Origin: Skeletonema tropicum
Lineage: Eukaryota > Bacillariophyta > Thalassiosirophyceae > Thalassiosirales > Thalassiosiraceae
DNA: 64,000 bases
Reading direction: 5' to 3'
Assembly: GCA_037178625.1 (NCBI GenBank)
Contig: CM074134.1
Coordinates: forward strand, 2,418,001-2,482,000
Below, one piece after another: positions 1 to 11,100 of the stretch (position 1 is its first letter; every line of letters starts with the position of its first letter). Both the position numbers and the translations under genes were made by a program. Below the pieces are notes generated by a model, which was given only the letters and a program-made list of their open reading frames with translations, was not told the origin of the DNA and searched no databases.

Positions 1-643
1 CTTTTCTGAAATGAATCACCACTGTGTTTTCTGAAATGAAGTTTGGCGATTATTGATGAGATGGTATCTTATCTGGATGACGAGAAATGAAAGTAGCAGA
101 TTCCTAATATGAGTATATATGAACTTTTTACCCAACCTTTTCCTACTTAGCCAAATCATTCATAGGTTCTTGGGGTTATCGCTGGCATATTGCAATGATT
201 TTTTGTCGTTTCAGTCTTCAACTCCTCAAATCTGGTCAACTCTTTTATATAGTTTTAGCAAATGATCAAATGCTTGTGCTTGTGTTTTTCTCTCCATAGA
301 GAAAACGTCAACATCATCAAGTATGTTAGGCCCAGCCGCTTGACGGCTATGATGTCTGTAAAAAGTGGAATTATGTAATTCAATTCATCACTTGGGTTGA
401 GCTTAATGAAATTAGTATGGTAGTCATTCAAAGTCTTGCTTCAGTAACAAATCAGTTCATGCAATTCCAGTGGCAGTGGAGAACTGTTGGCTAGATTCTC
501 TCGTTCTAGATCTTCTTGAACAATATTATCAAACAACTGAACAGTATCAGTGTGTCTTCGGGCTATGGAACTCAAGCACCACTTTGTGCTGAAGTTCAGC
601 GAATTAGAAAAATGCGGCGACTACAAATACAAATAATAATGCT
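1..643. other. Duplicated non-coding flank of the PDZ pseudogene, with an empty Helitron site
   Basis: No gene is seen here. The stretch matches the downstream flank of the intact PDZ gene in two blocks: bases 1-115 match about 1575-1715, and bases 116-200 match about 3205-3305. In the second copy the two blocks are separated by the Helitron at 1716-3204. Here they are contiguous at 115/116 (gagta|tatatg), so this is the uninterrupted state. A looser match to 5080-5165 is visible around 395-480. Confidence 0.75.
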
Positions 644-1393
644 TTACTCAATTTTATAAAACATCAGCCCCTGAACTTTGAGTCTGTCATACCTCGTCCA
701 TGCGTGTTTCTGAGAGGTTGGCATTGCCCCAACAGCAATTGTAGACATGAGGTTGTATTTGGCAAGCACGGCATTCGCTAGCATCGAAACTTGCATTGCC
801 TTCAGATCTACATTGCGTTCAAGGTGAGACGAGTTCAATACCATCTCAAACATATGCCCTTCGTACGCTGGTCCACCAATACCTCCTATTCCCTTCTGCT
901 TGCCGACATAAGAACCGAATTCTACATCGAGAGTCACTTCGTGTCGTCTCAGAGCCAGCGCAGCAGGTAACAAATCTTTCTCAGCGAGTCTGTAGATACG
1001 AGAAAACGTACTCGATGGAACACCTGCTTCAATTAAAATTGTTGGCATTGCATTATTGATGTCTTCCGTCATCGCACCGTGTACCACAACTCTTGATTCA
1101 ATAGCTCCTGGAAGTGTGACTTTCCCCTCGACGCGAGTTTCGAACGTCAGCTGGGAAGGCACCACTTTCTCCGCTGATATAACGATTTTACTCTATTGCC
1201 TCCTTGGTGGATAGGCCGCTAACATCAATATTGTTGATGGTGCGAAGCTTCATTCCTTTTTTGAGGCAAGATTCCCCGAGAGCACCCTCTGCAGCGATGT
1301 TTGAAATGATTAGGCCATGGAATGGATCGCCTTTTAGGCCGATGCCGATTTGTTGGTCCTTGGAGCGAGTGATGGTTGCTGTGTAGTTGGTCA
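644..1393 (-). pseudogene. Frameshifted copy of the PDZ-domain protein gene
   Basis: The homologue of the intact gene at 3520-4299 lies on the same strand. The start region (MTNYTATITRSKDQQIGIGL) and the PDZ core are kept, as is the C-terminal part ending in GLMFYKIE. Near 1172-1196 this copy lacks about 20 bases present in the intact gene, at the end of the PDZ domain (around the intact gene's KMLKDTEGKLIISAEK). The loss shifts the frame, so the PDZ half and the C-terminal half are read in different frames with a stop between them. It is probably a non-functional tandem duplicate. Expression as two short proteins is possible but unsupported. The duplication includes the downstream flank, which dates it before the Helitron insertion into the other copy. 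Confidence 0.8.
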
Positions 1394-1824
1394 TTGTATA
1401 GAGATAGTTATAGGTGCCTTTTACGACGATACCAAAGACTACTTCTTCTGCTACTGCTACTGGCCAATGTGACTTGCTGAGGATGCGGGTAAAGGTCAAT
1501 GAGATGTTGACATTACAACAACGCTTGATTTATGTGAGGTCTTTTTCATGATAAAAAATGATTCGCAGCGGTTCTTCTCTGAAATGAATCACCACTGTGT
1601 TTTCTGAAATGATTCGTGTTACTTTTACCTGATTTGGCGATTAAGTATATATTGATGAGATGGTATCTTATCTGGATGACGAGAAATGAAAATAGCAGAT
1701 TCCATAATAGGAGTATCTAAATAATGAGAGGAGCTAAGTCGTTCGGTCGGTCGGTCGGTCGTTCTGTCGTTCTGTCGTTCTGTCGTTCTGTCCGGGCCCT
1801 TTGGCGTGTCCTTTGGCCTTCACG

Positions 1825-2108
1825 GGCATTTTCGATCGACTCTTTCTTTGATTGGCTTGATTTGACCCCTTGCCCCCCCCCCGTTTTTAGAGTTTTCGAT
1901 TGACTCTTTCTTTGATTGCCTTAGATTTGAATGTTCAGGGGGGGACACCCCCCCTTGCCCCCCCCGTGTTTAGAATTTTCGATTGACTCTTTCTTTGATT
2001 GGCTTAGATTTGATTGTTCAGGGGGGACACCCCCCCTTGCCCCCCCGTGTTTAGAATTTTCGATTGACTCTTTCTTTGATTGGCTTAGATTTGATTGTTC
2101 AGGGGGGG
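1825..2108. repeat. G-rich 82-bp minisatellite, Helitron copy 1
   Basis: About three head-to-tail units of roughly 82 bp. Each contains ttcgattgactctttctttg, a C-run spacer and a perfect hairpin of seven G, three bases and seven C. The same unit is repeated about five times in Helitron copy 2 in reverse orientation. The reading frames crossing it exist only because the unit is repeated. Confidence 0.85.
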
Positions 2109-2109
2109 A

Positions 2110-2137
2110 CACACGGAAGAGGCAAATGGACCTACTC
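2110..2137 (+). pseudogene. 28-bp MORN-repeat gene fragment inside Helitron copy 1
   Basis: Twenty-eight bases are identical to 12567-12594 on the opposite strand, where they encode the HGRGKWTYS end of a MORN motif. Only this scrap remains here, joined directly to the minisatellite. Copy 1 therefore looks like a deletion derivative of an element that once carried the longer MORN fragment seen in copy 2. Confidence 0.7.
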
Positions 2138-2284
2138 TTCAAGATTTGATCAATCCCCGACCATGGTGGGCACATGTTATGTAATTAATGCAATCTAAAC
2201 AGCAAAGAAAATCTCTTTATTCGCCTCTTATCTGCTAGCTTCGTAACACGATCCCCCCCTACGAACAACAACATTACTGACATC

Positions 2285-2896
2285 TCAACCCCCCGCTTTC
2301 TCCTCCCCTGCATTGCAACTAAGGTATGGGTTGTGTGACAAACACTCTTTCAACACAGGCACTGTCGCATAAGTGCGAACAGGAAACTTGGTATTGTCAT
2401 GCACAACAGCAATACGAAGAAGCCTCTCCTCAGCTCCTTGAGAATTGTATTTTTTCAATCTCAGCAGCTCCGCATCATTTTCAAAATCTGGAAAAAATAC
2501 TGAAATTTCTGCGCCCAAAATCTTAGACATGCAATCAAAGTCTAACTCCTCTGCAATCCTTTCGTTATTCTCCAGCTTCTCCACATATTCAATAAAACTC
2601 ATTGTGCCACCATGTTTCCCAACCCTAAATAATGAAGAACGTTCCAAATCCACAGCATTCTCCTTCTCATAATTAATTAATAATCCCTTCAACTCTTCTA
2701 TTGACATGTACGAACCGTACAACGCCAAATGATTCGATACAGCATTCAAAAATCCGTCTTGCCCGTAATTGATCCATAAAACCTCATGCCCATGCTCGAA
2801 CAGGGTCCGCAAGAACGGAACAGGAAGAGAAATTTTCTCCGAATTATCAACGAATTGCCTCCTCTCTTTCGTCACAACACCAGTTACAGAACTCAT
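2285..2896 (-). CDS. OTU-like protein carried in Helitron copy 1
   Basis: An open frame of 203 residues from the ATG at 2896 (MSSVTGVV). An in-frame TTG nine bases upstream is not a likely start. The order of conserved features resembles an OTU cysteine-protease fold: a DGFLNAVSNHL segment where OTU proteins have D-G-N-C-L-F-R-A, then ELKGLL, SFIEYVEKL, and ELDFDCMSKILGAEISVFF, which matches the usual hydrophobic strand pattern. The catalytic Cys position appears lost, so proteolytic activity is doubtful. OTU domains are known in the Rep/helicase proteins of some Helitron-related elements, so this could be a leftover of an autonomous parent; capture of a host gene is equally possible. The family assignment is by eye and tentative. 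The frame lies wholly inside the element and is absent from copy 2. Confidence 0.5.
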   Translation of the reverse strand: MSSVTGVVTKERRQFVDNSEKISLPVPFLRTLFEHGHEVLWINYGQDGFLNAVSNHLALYGSYMSIEELKGLLINYEKENAVDLERSSLFRVGKHGGTMSFIEYVEKLENNERIAEELDFDCMSKILGAEISVFFPDFENDAELLRLKKYNSQGAEERLLRIAVVHDNTKFPVRTYATVPVLKECLSHNPYLSCNAGEEKAGG

Positions 2897-3204
2897 CCTT
2901 TTCAAGCTTACTAATATTTCGTCACATCACTATCTACTAGGATAGTATTGCAAGTTTCATATATACCTTAGGGAAGCTGCCTCACTCTTTCAATGACGAA
3001 TCTGATATCACAACAAACACCCATCAAGATTCGGGGAAGAAGGAAGGAGACCCAAAAAACGAAATAAAATCAATTTTCAATTCGTACTATTTGAATACTG
3101 CTATGTATATAAGTAGACACAATCAATATCGTAGTAGATAGCCGGTGCCTCCTCTCTTATTTAGAAAACCCGCGCAGCGGCTAGACGAGCGTCAGCGAGG
3201 CTAG

Positions 3205-3519
3205 TATATGTGATAGTACTTAAGTACCCAACCTTTTCCTCTAAGTAGCCAAACATTCCTGGGTTCTTTGGGGTTATCGCTGGCATTTTGCAATGATTTT
3301 GGATGAGTAGGAGTACGATACTTACCTAAACTCTAACGTTACTCTTTGACCCAAGCTGCAACGCAAGATGAGAGATGAAGATGATTTTTTAGTTACTACT
3401 AACGATATGTAATAGTATGTCTGTGAAATTTCTGTTATATTATGTCTGTGGAACTCATGCACCACTTCGTGTTAAAGTTCTGCAGTTAGTATTATGCTAG
3501 ACCACAATCAAAGAATACT
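3205..3519. other. Non-coding downstream flank of the PDZ gene
   Basis: This continues the host sequence after the Helitron. It matches bases 116-200 and the segment just downstream of the pseudogene copy. No gene or RNA is recognised. Confidence 0.6.
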
Positions 3520-4299
3520 TTACTCAATTTGATAAAACATCAGTCCCAGAACTTTGAGTCTGTCATACTTCCTCCATGCCTGCAGACTTGACTCCCAGTC
3601 GGTATAAACTAGGTTGGGCATTGACCCAACAGCAATTGTAGACATGAGGTTGTATTTGGCAAGCATGGCATTAACTTGCATAGTCACTTGCAATGCCTTG
3701 AGATCTACATTGCGTTCTAGGTGGGATGATTTCAATACCATCTCGATCATCATCCTTTCGTGGGCCGACTCTGTACCAAATCCAACAAGACCTCCTGTTA
3801 CCATCTGCTTGCCGACATAAAAACCGAATTCTTTTTCAATAGTTACTTCGTGTTCTCTCAGAGCCAATGCAGCAGGTAACAAATCTTTCTCGACGAGTTT
3901 GTAAATACGAGAAAACGTACTCGATGGAACACCTGCTTCTATGAAAATTGTTGGCGTTGCATTATTGATGTCTTCCGTCATCACTCCGTGTACCTTGACT
4001 GTGACTTTCCCCTCGACACGAGTTTCGAATGTCAGCCGGGAAGGCACCACTTTTTCCGCCGATATAATGAGTTTGCCTTCGGTATCTTTGAGCATCTTCA
4101 CTGCCTCCTTTGACGATAGGCCGCTAACATCAATATTGTTTATGGTGCGAAGCTTCATTCCTTTTTCGAGGCAAGATTCCCCGAGAGCGCCCTCTTCAGC
4201 GATGGATGAAATAATGAGGCCATAGATTGGATCATTCTTGAGACCAATGCCGATTTGTTGGTCCTTGGAGCGTGTGATGGTTGCTGTGTAGGTGGTCAT
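3520..4299 (-). CDS. PDZ-domain protein of unknown function
   Basis: An intact single-exon gene of 259 residues. The N-terminal region of about 75 residues is a PDZ domain. It has a carboxylate-binding-loop-like IGIGL (usual form GLGF), then GLIISSIAEEGALGESCLEKGMKL and the strand/helix pair LRTINNIDVSGLSSKEAVKML. PDZ domains bind C-terminal tails of partner proteins. The remaining 180 residues (MTEDINNATPTIFIEAG, AALALREHEVTIEKEFGFY, NVDLKALQV) match no family I recognise. There is no signal peptide or membrane segment. The neighbouring broken duplicate at 644-1393 shows that the family duplicates locally. A Stowaway-type MITE begins 187 bp upstream of the start, so the promoter region is transposon-rich. 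Confidence 0.8.
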   Translation of the reverse strand: MTTYTATITRSKDQQIGIGLKNDPIYGLIISSIAEEGALGESCLEKGMKLRTINNIDVSGLSSKEAVKMLKDTEGKLIISAEKVVPSRLTFETRVEGKVTVKVHGVMTEDINNATPTIFIEAGVPSSTFSRIYKLVEKDLLPAALALREHEVTIEKEFGFYVGKQMVTGGLVGFGTESAHERMMIEMVLKSSHLERNVDLKALQVTMQVNAMLAKYNLMSTIAVGSMPNLVYTDWESSLQAWRKYDRLKVLGLMFYQIE

Positions 4300-4485
4300 T
4301 GTATTGGGTGCTGTTACTTATTGTTGATTTGTGTTTTTTTAAGTTTGTTGTATTAAAATGACGTGATTGTTGTTCTTTGAATTGTATTAGCATCTGAGAA
4401 TAGCTCAGTAGACCTTTGATAAGTAAGTTAATGAGGACTAAACTGGTCTTGCTTGTCATAATATGCATATGACGCTAAACAGATA

Positions 4486-4818
4486 CTCCCTCTGTCCCAC
4501 AAAAAATGAGCTTTTTGATTTAAAATAGTTAAAATTTGGTCAATTTCCGTCCAAAAAATTGCTATCGCACATCGTTGGAAAGCTTATTTCACGCCGGTTA
4601 CGATTATATGGAGGTTGGAGGTTGTTAAGCAAGTATTTGTAATATGATATTGTGACAAAAGGCGTTAAAATATCCTTATATCTAACCCTTTGTGAAAATG
4701 AAGAGGCCTCTCGGACACTTGTGTAGGACCTCACGTAGGAATAAGTACGTCAAATAGCTAGTTTTTTGTGGGACTACGATTAACTTCAAATAGCTCATTT
4801 TTTTTGTGACAGAGGGAG
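4486..4818. mobile_element. Stowaway-like (Tc1/mariner) MITE
   Basis: A 333-bp element flanked by TA on both sides (4484-4485 and 4819-4820). Its left end CTCCCTCTGTCCCACAAAA pairs with its right end TTTTGTGACAGAGGGAG. These termini match the CTCCCTC... ends of the Stowaway MITE class. The terminal repeat extends inward (ATGAGCTTTTTGA against TCAAATAGCTCAT). A second, degenerate right-end-like segment lies near 4750-4775. There is no coding capacity. It lies in the 5' flank of the PDZ gene. Confidence 0.85.
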
Positions 4819-4847
4819 TATTACTTTATGATGTCATCATGATGCTA

Positions 4848-5048
4848 CTACACATTCGGGATCAATTTATTTTTTTTTACACCTTTGGGTAGATTTTTTA
4901 CATCTCGATCTACTGTAGGAATAGTACGACCGCTAGTAAAAGCAAAAATCGTATGTAAAAAATCTTTTATACTATTTCCTACAGTAGATCGAGATGTAAA
5001 AAATCTACCCAAAGGTGTAAAAAAAATATATTGATCCCGAATGTGTAG
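4848..5048. mobile_element. Foldback MITE with TA target duplication
   Basis: A nearly perfect palindrome with arms of about 85 bases. It starts CTACACATTCGGGATCAA and ends TTGATCCCGAATGTGTAG, flanked by TA at 4846-4847 and 5049-5050. The arms continue through a run of T, then GGGTAGATTTTTTACATC and CGATCTACTGTAG, leaving a short central loop. The structure fits a mariner-class MITE. It is a different family from the neighbour at 4486. A transcript would form a long hairpin that could feed small-RNA processing. Confidence 0.85.
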
Positions 5049-5142
5049 TAAACGGATATCAAACCTTTTACTATCGCTTGGTTGAGCTTCGTGAAAATTA
5101 GGGAGTCAGTCGAAAGTCTGGCTCAAGTGACAAATAATGAGC

Positions 5143-8100
5143 TCATGCAGTTCCAGTGCTCTTCGATACCAACAGCCTAATCTTTGTCACGGCAGAACCA
5201 CCATCCGCTCCTTGGGCGCGGCGCTGCTGCGAAGTGCTCGCTGCCCAACCTCCCAGTCTCCAAGCTTCGTCTTTTTTTACCAACGGTAGCGGCTGACCAA
5301 CACCAGTCATATCTTCCTTCTTACAATTGCTGTAAGCTTCGCTTGCCATTTCTCCTCTCCATTTCTGTTTGTCTATTTCCTCCTCAACAGCTCTTCCAAG
5401 CTCTGCCAAAGCTTGATCATCTAACGCAGCTGCTTCCCTTTCTTCCGCGGTTGTCTTTATCACTTGATCCATTCCCATCGCGTAATACTGAGGAGTGCCT
5501 TCAACTGTATGCCATGATTGAGATCTCATTACTTGATAGCAATGACGCGGCCAAATCCACTGCCACAGCGCAACAAGTTGACATCTCAGCTGGCCGTCAT
5601 GAGCACAGATACCAACTGCATTGGACTGCGGTGCACAGGAATTGACCGCCTCGCCATTTATTGTACGCCATAGTCGGGAGGCGAACCTAGCAACACGAGC
5701 CTGCGTTTGATTTATTCCATCTTTGCAAGGATCTTTCAACAAACGAAGTCCTCTACGAGCACCATCATTCACTGCGTTTGCCGCTGGGAGAGTTGAATCT
5801 GCCACAGTCAGTAGCATAGAGCTCCCGTTGTCACCACCACAACTTGAACCTAAAGGCCCATTTGTGAATCGTGCACCCTGTCCACACAATTTACCTTGTC
5901 CAGTGAAGCACCCAACTCTTTGCAATGAGCATATCTTACCGGTACAAGCGTCCAACATGAGAAGAGCGAGAGTAAGACTAAGTCCTGGAGAAGTTTTAGA
6001 CTCTGTGTGGCGGATCGGAACGAAAGATAATGAGTAATGCGGTGTATCAAGAAAGAGCAAACGCGTGCAGTCACTACCTCACCTAATATTCTGTCCAGCA
6101 TAAACTCCAAAGAGAACAGTAGCCCCATTGGCTCAGTGTTTGGCTTATCATTCCGATCAGCTGCGCAACATATACAAGCAACAGCTTGTGCCGCAGCGGC
6201 ACGAACAGCGTCAGCTTTTGCTACTCGCCTATCATCAAATATGTCAATGTAGAATTGAGCCGTTGATGATTCCTCTAGCTCATCAATTCCAGACTTGCGT
6301 TTTGAACCTGAGACAAAGTCGTTATCCTTTTTCATGTCACTGTTGTCAACAAGGGTAGTTGTACATTGTTTCAATAGTGTCATATGACACAAGGCAGTGA
6401 TAGCGCATGGTGCAATAATAGTATAGCACGCATCACCAACGCCAGAGAGATTGCCCCGGTTAGCTTCGGCGCGAATTCGTTCTCGCTCCAAATCCCAATC
6501 CAGCCAACTCCGACAAGACGTCATTAGTGTCACGATAGGATGTTCTGTTTTGACTTGGATAGGTCGTCCAGTGGTTGAGTCAAAGTCACTTTGTGGACGC
6601 GCATTAACATAGCACAGGGCAAGCAAGGCATCTGCGACCAGTGACAGTGACACGTATGGCAAATTGGATACGTCATCGTCATTAGGGCCTACGAGTCGTC
6701 TGTGAGTCATATCACGCAATGATCTGCTTTGTTTCCTCTTCAACTTATCCTCCTCGTGATGGAGTAACAAGCTGCCAACTGCTGCTTTATCTCCTGACAC
6801 TAAAACATCTTTCAGGAACTCAATAACCGATGGAGGTGTCATACCATCTTTGGCCCGAATTGAGGCAATGGCAGTAACGCATGCCGCACGAACCCTATAT
6901 TCCTCGTCTTCTTCGATTTCGATCTCGTCAGCAAATTCAATTGCATTCTCACGCTCGTCTTTCTCAGAGAGGGCATCGAGGTATTGATAACCTCCATCTG
7001 AAGTGGTATCGCCGCCAGTTGCACCTCCAGCGATGTGTTTATGAAGCACAACGCGTCTGAAATTGACAGGCAAGACGTTCCCATTACAGTAGTACCTTTC
7101 TTTGAAGTATTGCATTAGTAAGTCCAATCCAAGCCATGAACTGCCGCCAACAACATGTCGTGACTCAGGTGCTTTATTATTTTGCCACTGAGCTATAGCA
7201 AGTGCCGCTTGAGATCGTATAGCAGGGTTGTGAGGCAGATCAGAATGGAGAGCAACGGATCCACGAAGACAGTCTCCCAATACTCGAACTGGAAGTTCGG
7301 AGATTGGTACGTCATGAACATTTGTAATTTTTGGAGTGCCTTGAATTTTAAGCGGGCGCTCAGCTAAAGCTCTAATTGCTTCAACTTGCCCGATTGCGTC
7401 TCCCTCGTGAAATAATTGTTCAGCATAACATGCGTCTTGTTGCATTATATTCAATCTTCCATTGTAAAGACCATGAGGATCGAGTCGTACCCATAGAAGA
7501 GGGGTAATATTTGTAATACGAATGAGTTCAAGTGCTTGAAATCCTCCTTTGTGGAGTAAATCCTCAGAAAAAGCTGTTGTGGCACTGTTGACTGCCGTGA
7601 CGGCTCCAGTAGAATCTGCAGCAGCGCCACCGCCTGTTGCTGTGGAGGAGGATGTATCTGTAATGCCACTCGCTGCTTGCTGCTTCTTAACTGTACTTAC
7701 GCTGCGATTGTGCAGTAAAATTGGTCCCCAATCTGCACGGCTACCGTCCTCGGGAATTGTTTTGACAAATTCTCGGCACTGACCTTCATTCTCAATAACT
7801 CGAAGAGTGACAGGCCCTCCAAATGCAATTCCGCCATCAGGTATAACAGGCTCAGCAATAACATGCAAATGAGTGCCTTTCACAGCAGCAGCGCTCTGCG
7901 ATACTGTTGAAGTTGAAGGTGCAGAGCCATCGGCTGATTCAACATGAGCTCCTAGTCGTAGATACAGTCCCGAAGCACCTCTAACGTAAGAATTTGGAAA
8001 GCCTTCCGGAGCAACCAGTTTCCTCGCCTGGCGTCCATCTAAGTTGTTTCTCCCAATATCAACAAGATTACCACGCAAATAAGCTTCATGAATTGGACCA

Positions 8101-11100
8101 CTCATCACTCTAAGCGCACGTGTAAATATCGGGTGGGAGACGGCCTTCTTCTTGATCATCTCCTCAATGCACACGACAAATGGTGGTTTTGATGTAACCA
8201 AATCTAGGTTTCCTTCTTGAGCAACACTACCATTTGCCTTGTCTTCGGGCAATTCTAACTTCACCAAGCCTACATCTCGAAGGAAAGATGCAATGAATAC
8301 AGCACGAATCACCCTCGTGAAATTAGTTATGCCAGCACGCCCTTCGTAAACCCTATTCAAAAGAATTGTTGCCATTGATCGATACATCTGACCACCCATG
8401 GGATGAATGAAATCTAATGCACCGCAACCTAACGCAGTTGATGACGCACTATTGTGTGACAAAAATGTGACTGATTGATAAGATCCTTGCCATCCCATTG
8501 AAGGCAAAGGAACAGCCTTGTCATTGCGCTCCAATGCCTCCACAAAATCTTTTGCCATTAGTTGCCCAATTACAAATTCGTCAAGCGATGAAGTGTGAGT
8601 CTCAGTGCCATTGCTTGAGGATCTCCACAAGTGCTCTTTTCCTTTCTCCTCAACGACTCCCGCTACATCTTCGTCCTCAATATTTACCAGTGGCAAAAAG
8701 TCCAAGTTTGGACTGTTCAAACCAGATCCAATTGCATATCGTTTGGTGTAATAGTAGGACCCTTTCCCTCCTCCCTCTCCGTAAGCACCGTGCCCTCGTT
8801 CATACAAACTCATGATAAACGTTTCTACCATGCAATGCAGATAACTTTGTCCTACATCATCGCCAGAACCTAGAGGAAGAGCCGCCCTTATCCATCCACG
8901 GATCGCATTCCTCGCTTGAATAAATTGCAGGTAACGTCCCCCATCATAATAGGGGAGGCGCATTCCTGGCGGTGGCAACAGAGTACTATCTATAATGGCA
9001 CCACCCAAAAAGCAGTTACAACCACTAACCTCAGCACATCCCGTCATATTACCACCAGCGCTACTTCCGGATAATTGCGCATTAGGGATCCAAATCTGGG
9101 TATAAGAAGAGGTACGATACGCTGGTAATGCCAATATATCACGCATCAGTGATAAAGCACGGTTTGGAACTCCAAGAGTAGAAGCAAGAACACTTCGTTC
9201 CAACAGTTGACGATCTCGGATATGCTCCGCTGTCAATTCAGGGCGGCAATTGCTAGGATGATTCGGATGAGAGGTGGAAAAAGTTGGAAAAATCGAGTCA
9301 TCATTGACATCCGCGTGTATCCATGGTCGATCGTCTCGAGGAGCAAAGTATAATTGCCGTATCCCTTCTCCCATTTTACGTGCCGTTTCGTGGATAGAAA
9401 GAGGTGACCCATCTGCATCATCATTCTCCATTTCATCATCAGAGTCGTCTTCGTCATCATTTTCCAAACGAAAATATTCAGGGTCGTAGACTGTGGTGAA
9501 TGGTCCGACGGCAAAGCCAAGAGAGCGTGATGGACAGGGAGACCAAACCAGAGATGAAAATATGGATGTGACGTATGTTGGACGTAAGTTGCGTATTTGT
9601 GCCAACATTTCCATATTCATATCGGAAGTATCCTCCAAACGCGAGGCTTCTGGCGATGATGCCTTACTGTCATTGTTGCCACCGCTATCATCTGATCCAT
9701 AGAAAAAGTCATTGATAAACTGAAAGTGTCGTCCGCCCAAAGCTCGAGAGATACTCCCATCCACAAAATTCCAAACTCGTTCCGCCTCCTCCACCCCCTT
9801 TTGATACAACTCATCATCCTCCCCGCCGTTGCTATTGCTGCTGCACTCCCGTTTCATCGGTCCAAATACCGCCTCATCAGCATCATTCCCCAATATCGGA
9901 TGTGACACCGATTGATTCAATCCAAAGTCTTCTCCAGATGCACTTGGCCATAACCCCTCTTTCCGACGTGACGTTACCTTCACCACAAGCTCATGTGAGC
10001 AACGATGATTGGGTGAAGCCGAATCTAATGTGGGGAGCCAGGATCGCACTCCTTGGTGATCTCCGTGACTTCCTGCGATTGTGTACACGTGGGGTGTTTT
10101 GGTATATTGGGTAGATTCGTCGTCATTATTATTGGAAGAAGGGGACGTGAGGGAGAGTCCACCAATGTAATGGTGTCCTGTAACATGCGCAAGTTTAGAT
10201 TTCAACGCAGCAGCATTGCTGTTGTCATTATTGACAACAGTGGGCACAACTGAAGTGGGAGGAATATCCAAAGGCCGTAACGAAAACTTGACAACAATCT
10301 TCATAGCAGGAGATAATGCCCACTTCGTTCTTCCTTTTTTGTTGCTCGTTTTGCTGCCTTTGCCCATATCCAACGCACTCGCCCCCGCCAATGAATTTGA
10401 AATCAAGTCAATCCGAGCATCACGTCGTTGAGTACACCTCCATTGCAGAATGTTATTCGTCATGGTTTGTTCCATCTGTCCTCGAGGTGATTCTCCCGTA
10501 CCAGTGGTCATGATTCCATCACTACTCTCTTCGTCACCACTGACCAAAGATTGGAGTAAATCATCCTTCCAACACTTGACAGCATCCAATTTCGACAGTG
10601 GGGGTTGCAATACTGACATTATGTCCGCATCTTTCTTTTTGCTCTTGTTTGTATTATCTGGAGCAATCGTCAATCGTAATTCCCCCAAAGCACTCGCAAT
10701 ACTTGCCGCACGTACCGATTGAAGTAAACCCTTGGTACCACGTGTTGCGTGTGCATCTGCTTCATATCGTCTTGCGGTTGTTGTTGACGGTTGTTTTGAG
10801 TTTGATCGCTGTTGTAGCTGTGGTTGTTGTGGATTGCATCAATTTTGCCTCCACGACATCATCCTTATCTACTACACTATTTTGTGTCGCAAAGTGAGGC
10901 ACACCATCTTCTTCCACGCAATGCAATGATGGAGGACGAGTTAATACCACGCTAAGTGGATCATGATGTGCAAATGAGACACTGTGGTGTGGAAGTGGGC
11001 GCAATTGTGTCTTTGTTGGTTCATTATTATCAATGTCCATGGAATCTTGATTAGTTGTTGACGCTGCTGTTGCGGCACCAAATACATTTACAGATTCAAC

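Larger units (their letters stand above)
1716..3204 (+). mobile_element. Non-autonomous Helitron, copy 1 (with empty site elsewhere in the window)
   Basis: The element starts with TCTAAATAATGAGAGG and ends in GCGAGGCTAG. It sits between a host A (1715) and a host T (3205), with no target duplication. A GC-rich imperfect hairpin (GCT-A-GACG-AG-CGTC-AGC) lies a few bases before the terminal CTAG. A 5' TC, a 3' CTRR preceded by a short hairpin, and A|T insertion are the defining features of Helitron rolling-circle transposons. The paralogous flank at 111-125 shows the uninterrupted site. The order inside is: a GTTCG-type short repeat, an 82-bp G-rich minisatellite, a 28-bp MORN gene fragment, an OTU-like gene on the opposite strand, and a 3' region shared with copy 2. 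No Rep/helicase gene is present, so it would need enzymes supplied from elsewhere. Confidence 0.9.

Noticed and set aside
1921..2175. Pro/Ser-rich proteins over the Helitron minisatellite
   Set aside because: Frames on both strands exist only because of the tandem unit; the same applies at 12579-13280.
1711..3209. AGTAT five-base target duplication around copy 1
   Set aside because: The apparent repeat uses bases of the element's own CTAG end. The empty site shows no duplicated bases, and copy 2 has none either.
5184..5645. Plus-strand 153-codon frame opposite the TAF2 3' exon
   Set aside because: It is a shadow of the TAF2 C-terminal coding region with no family match.
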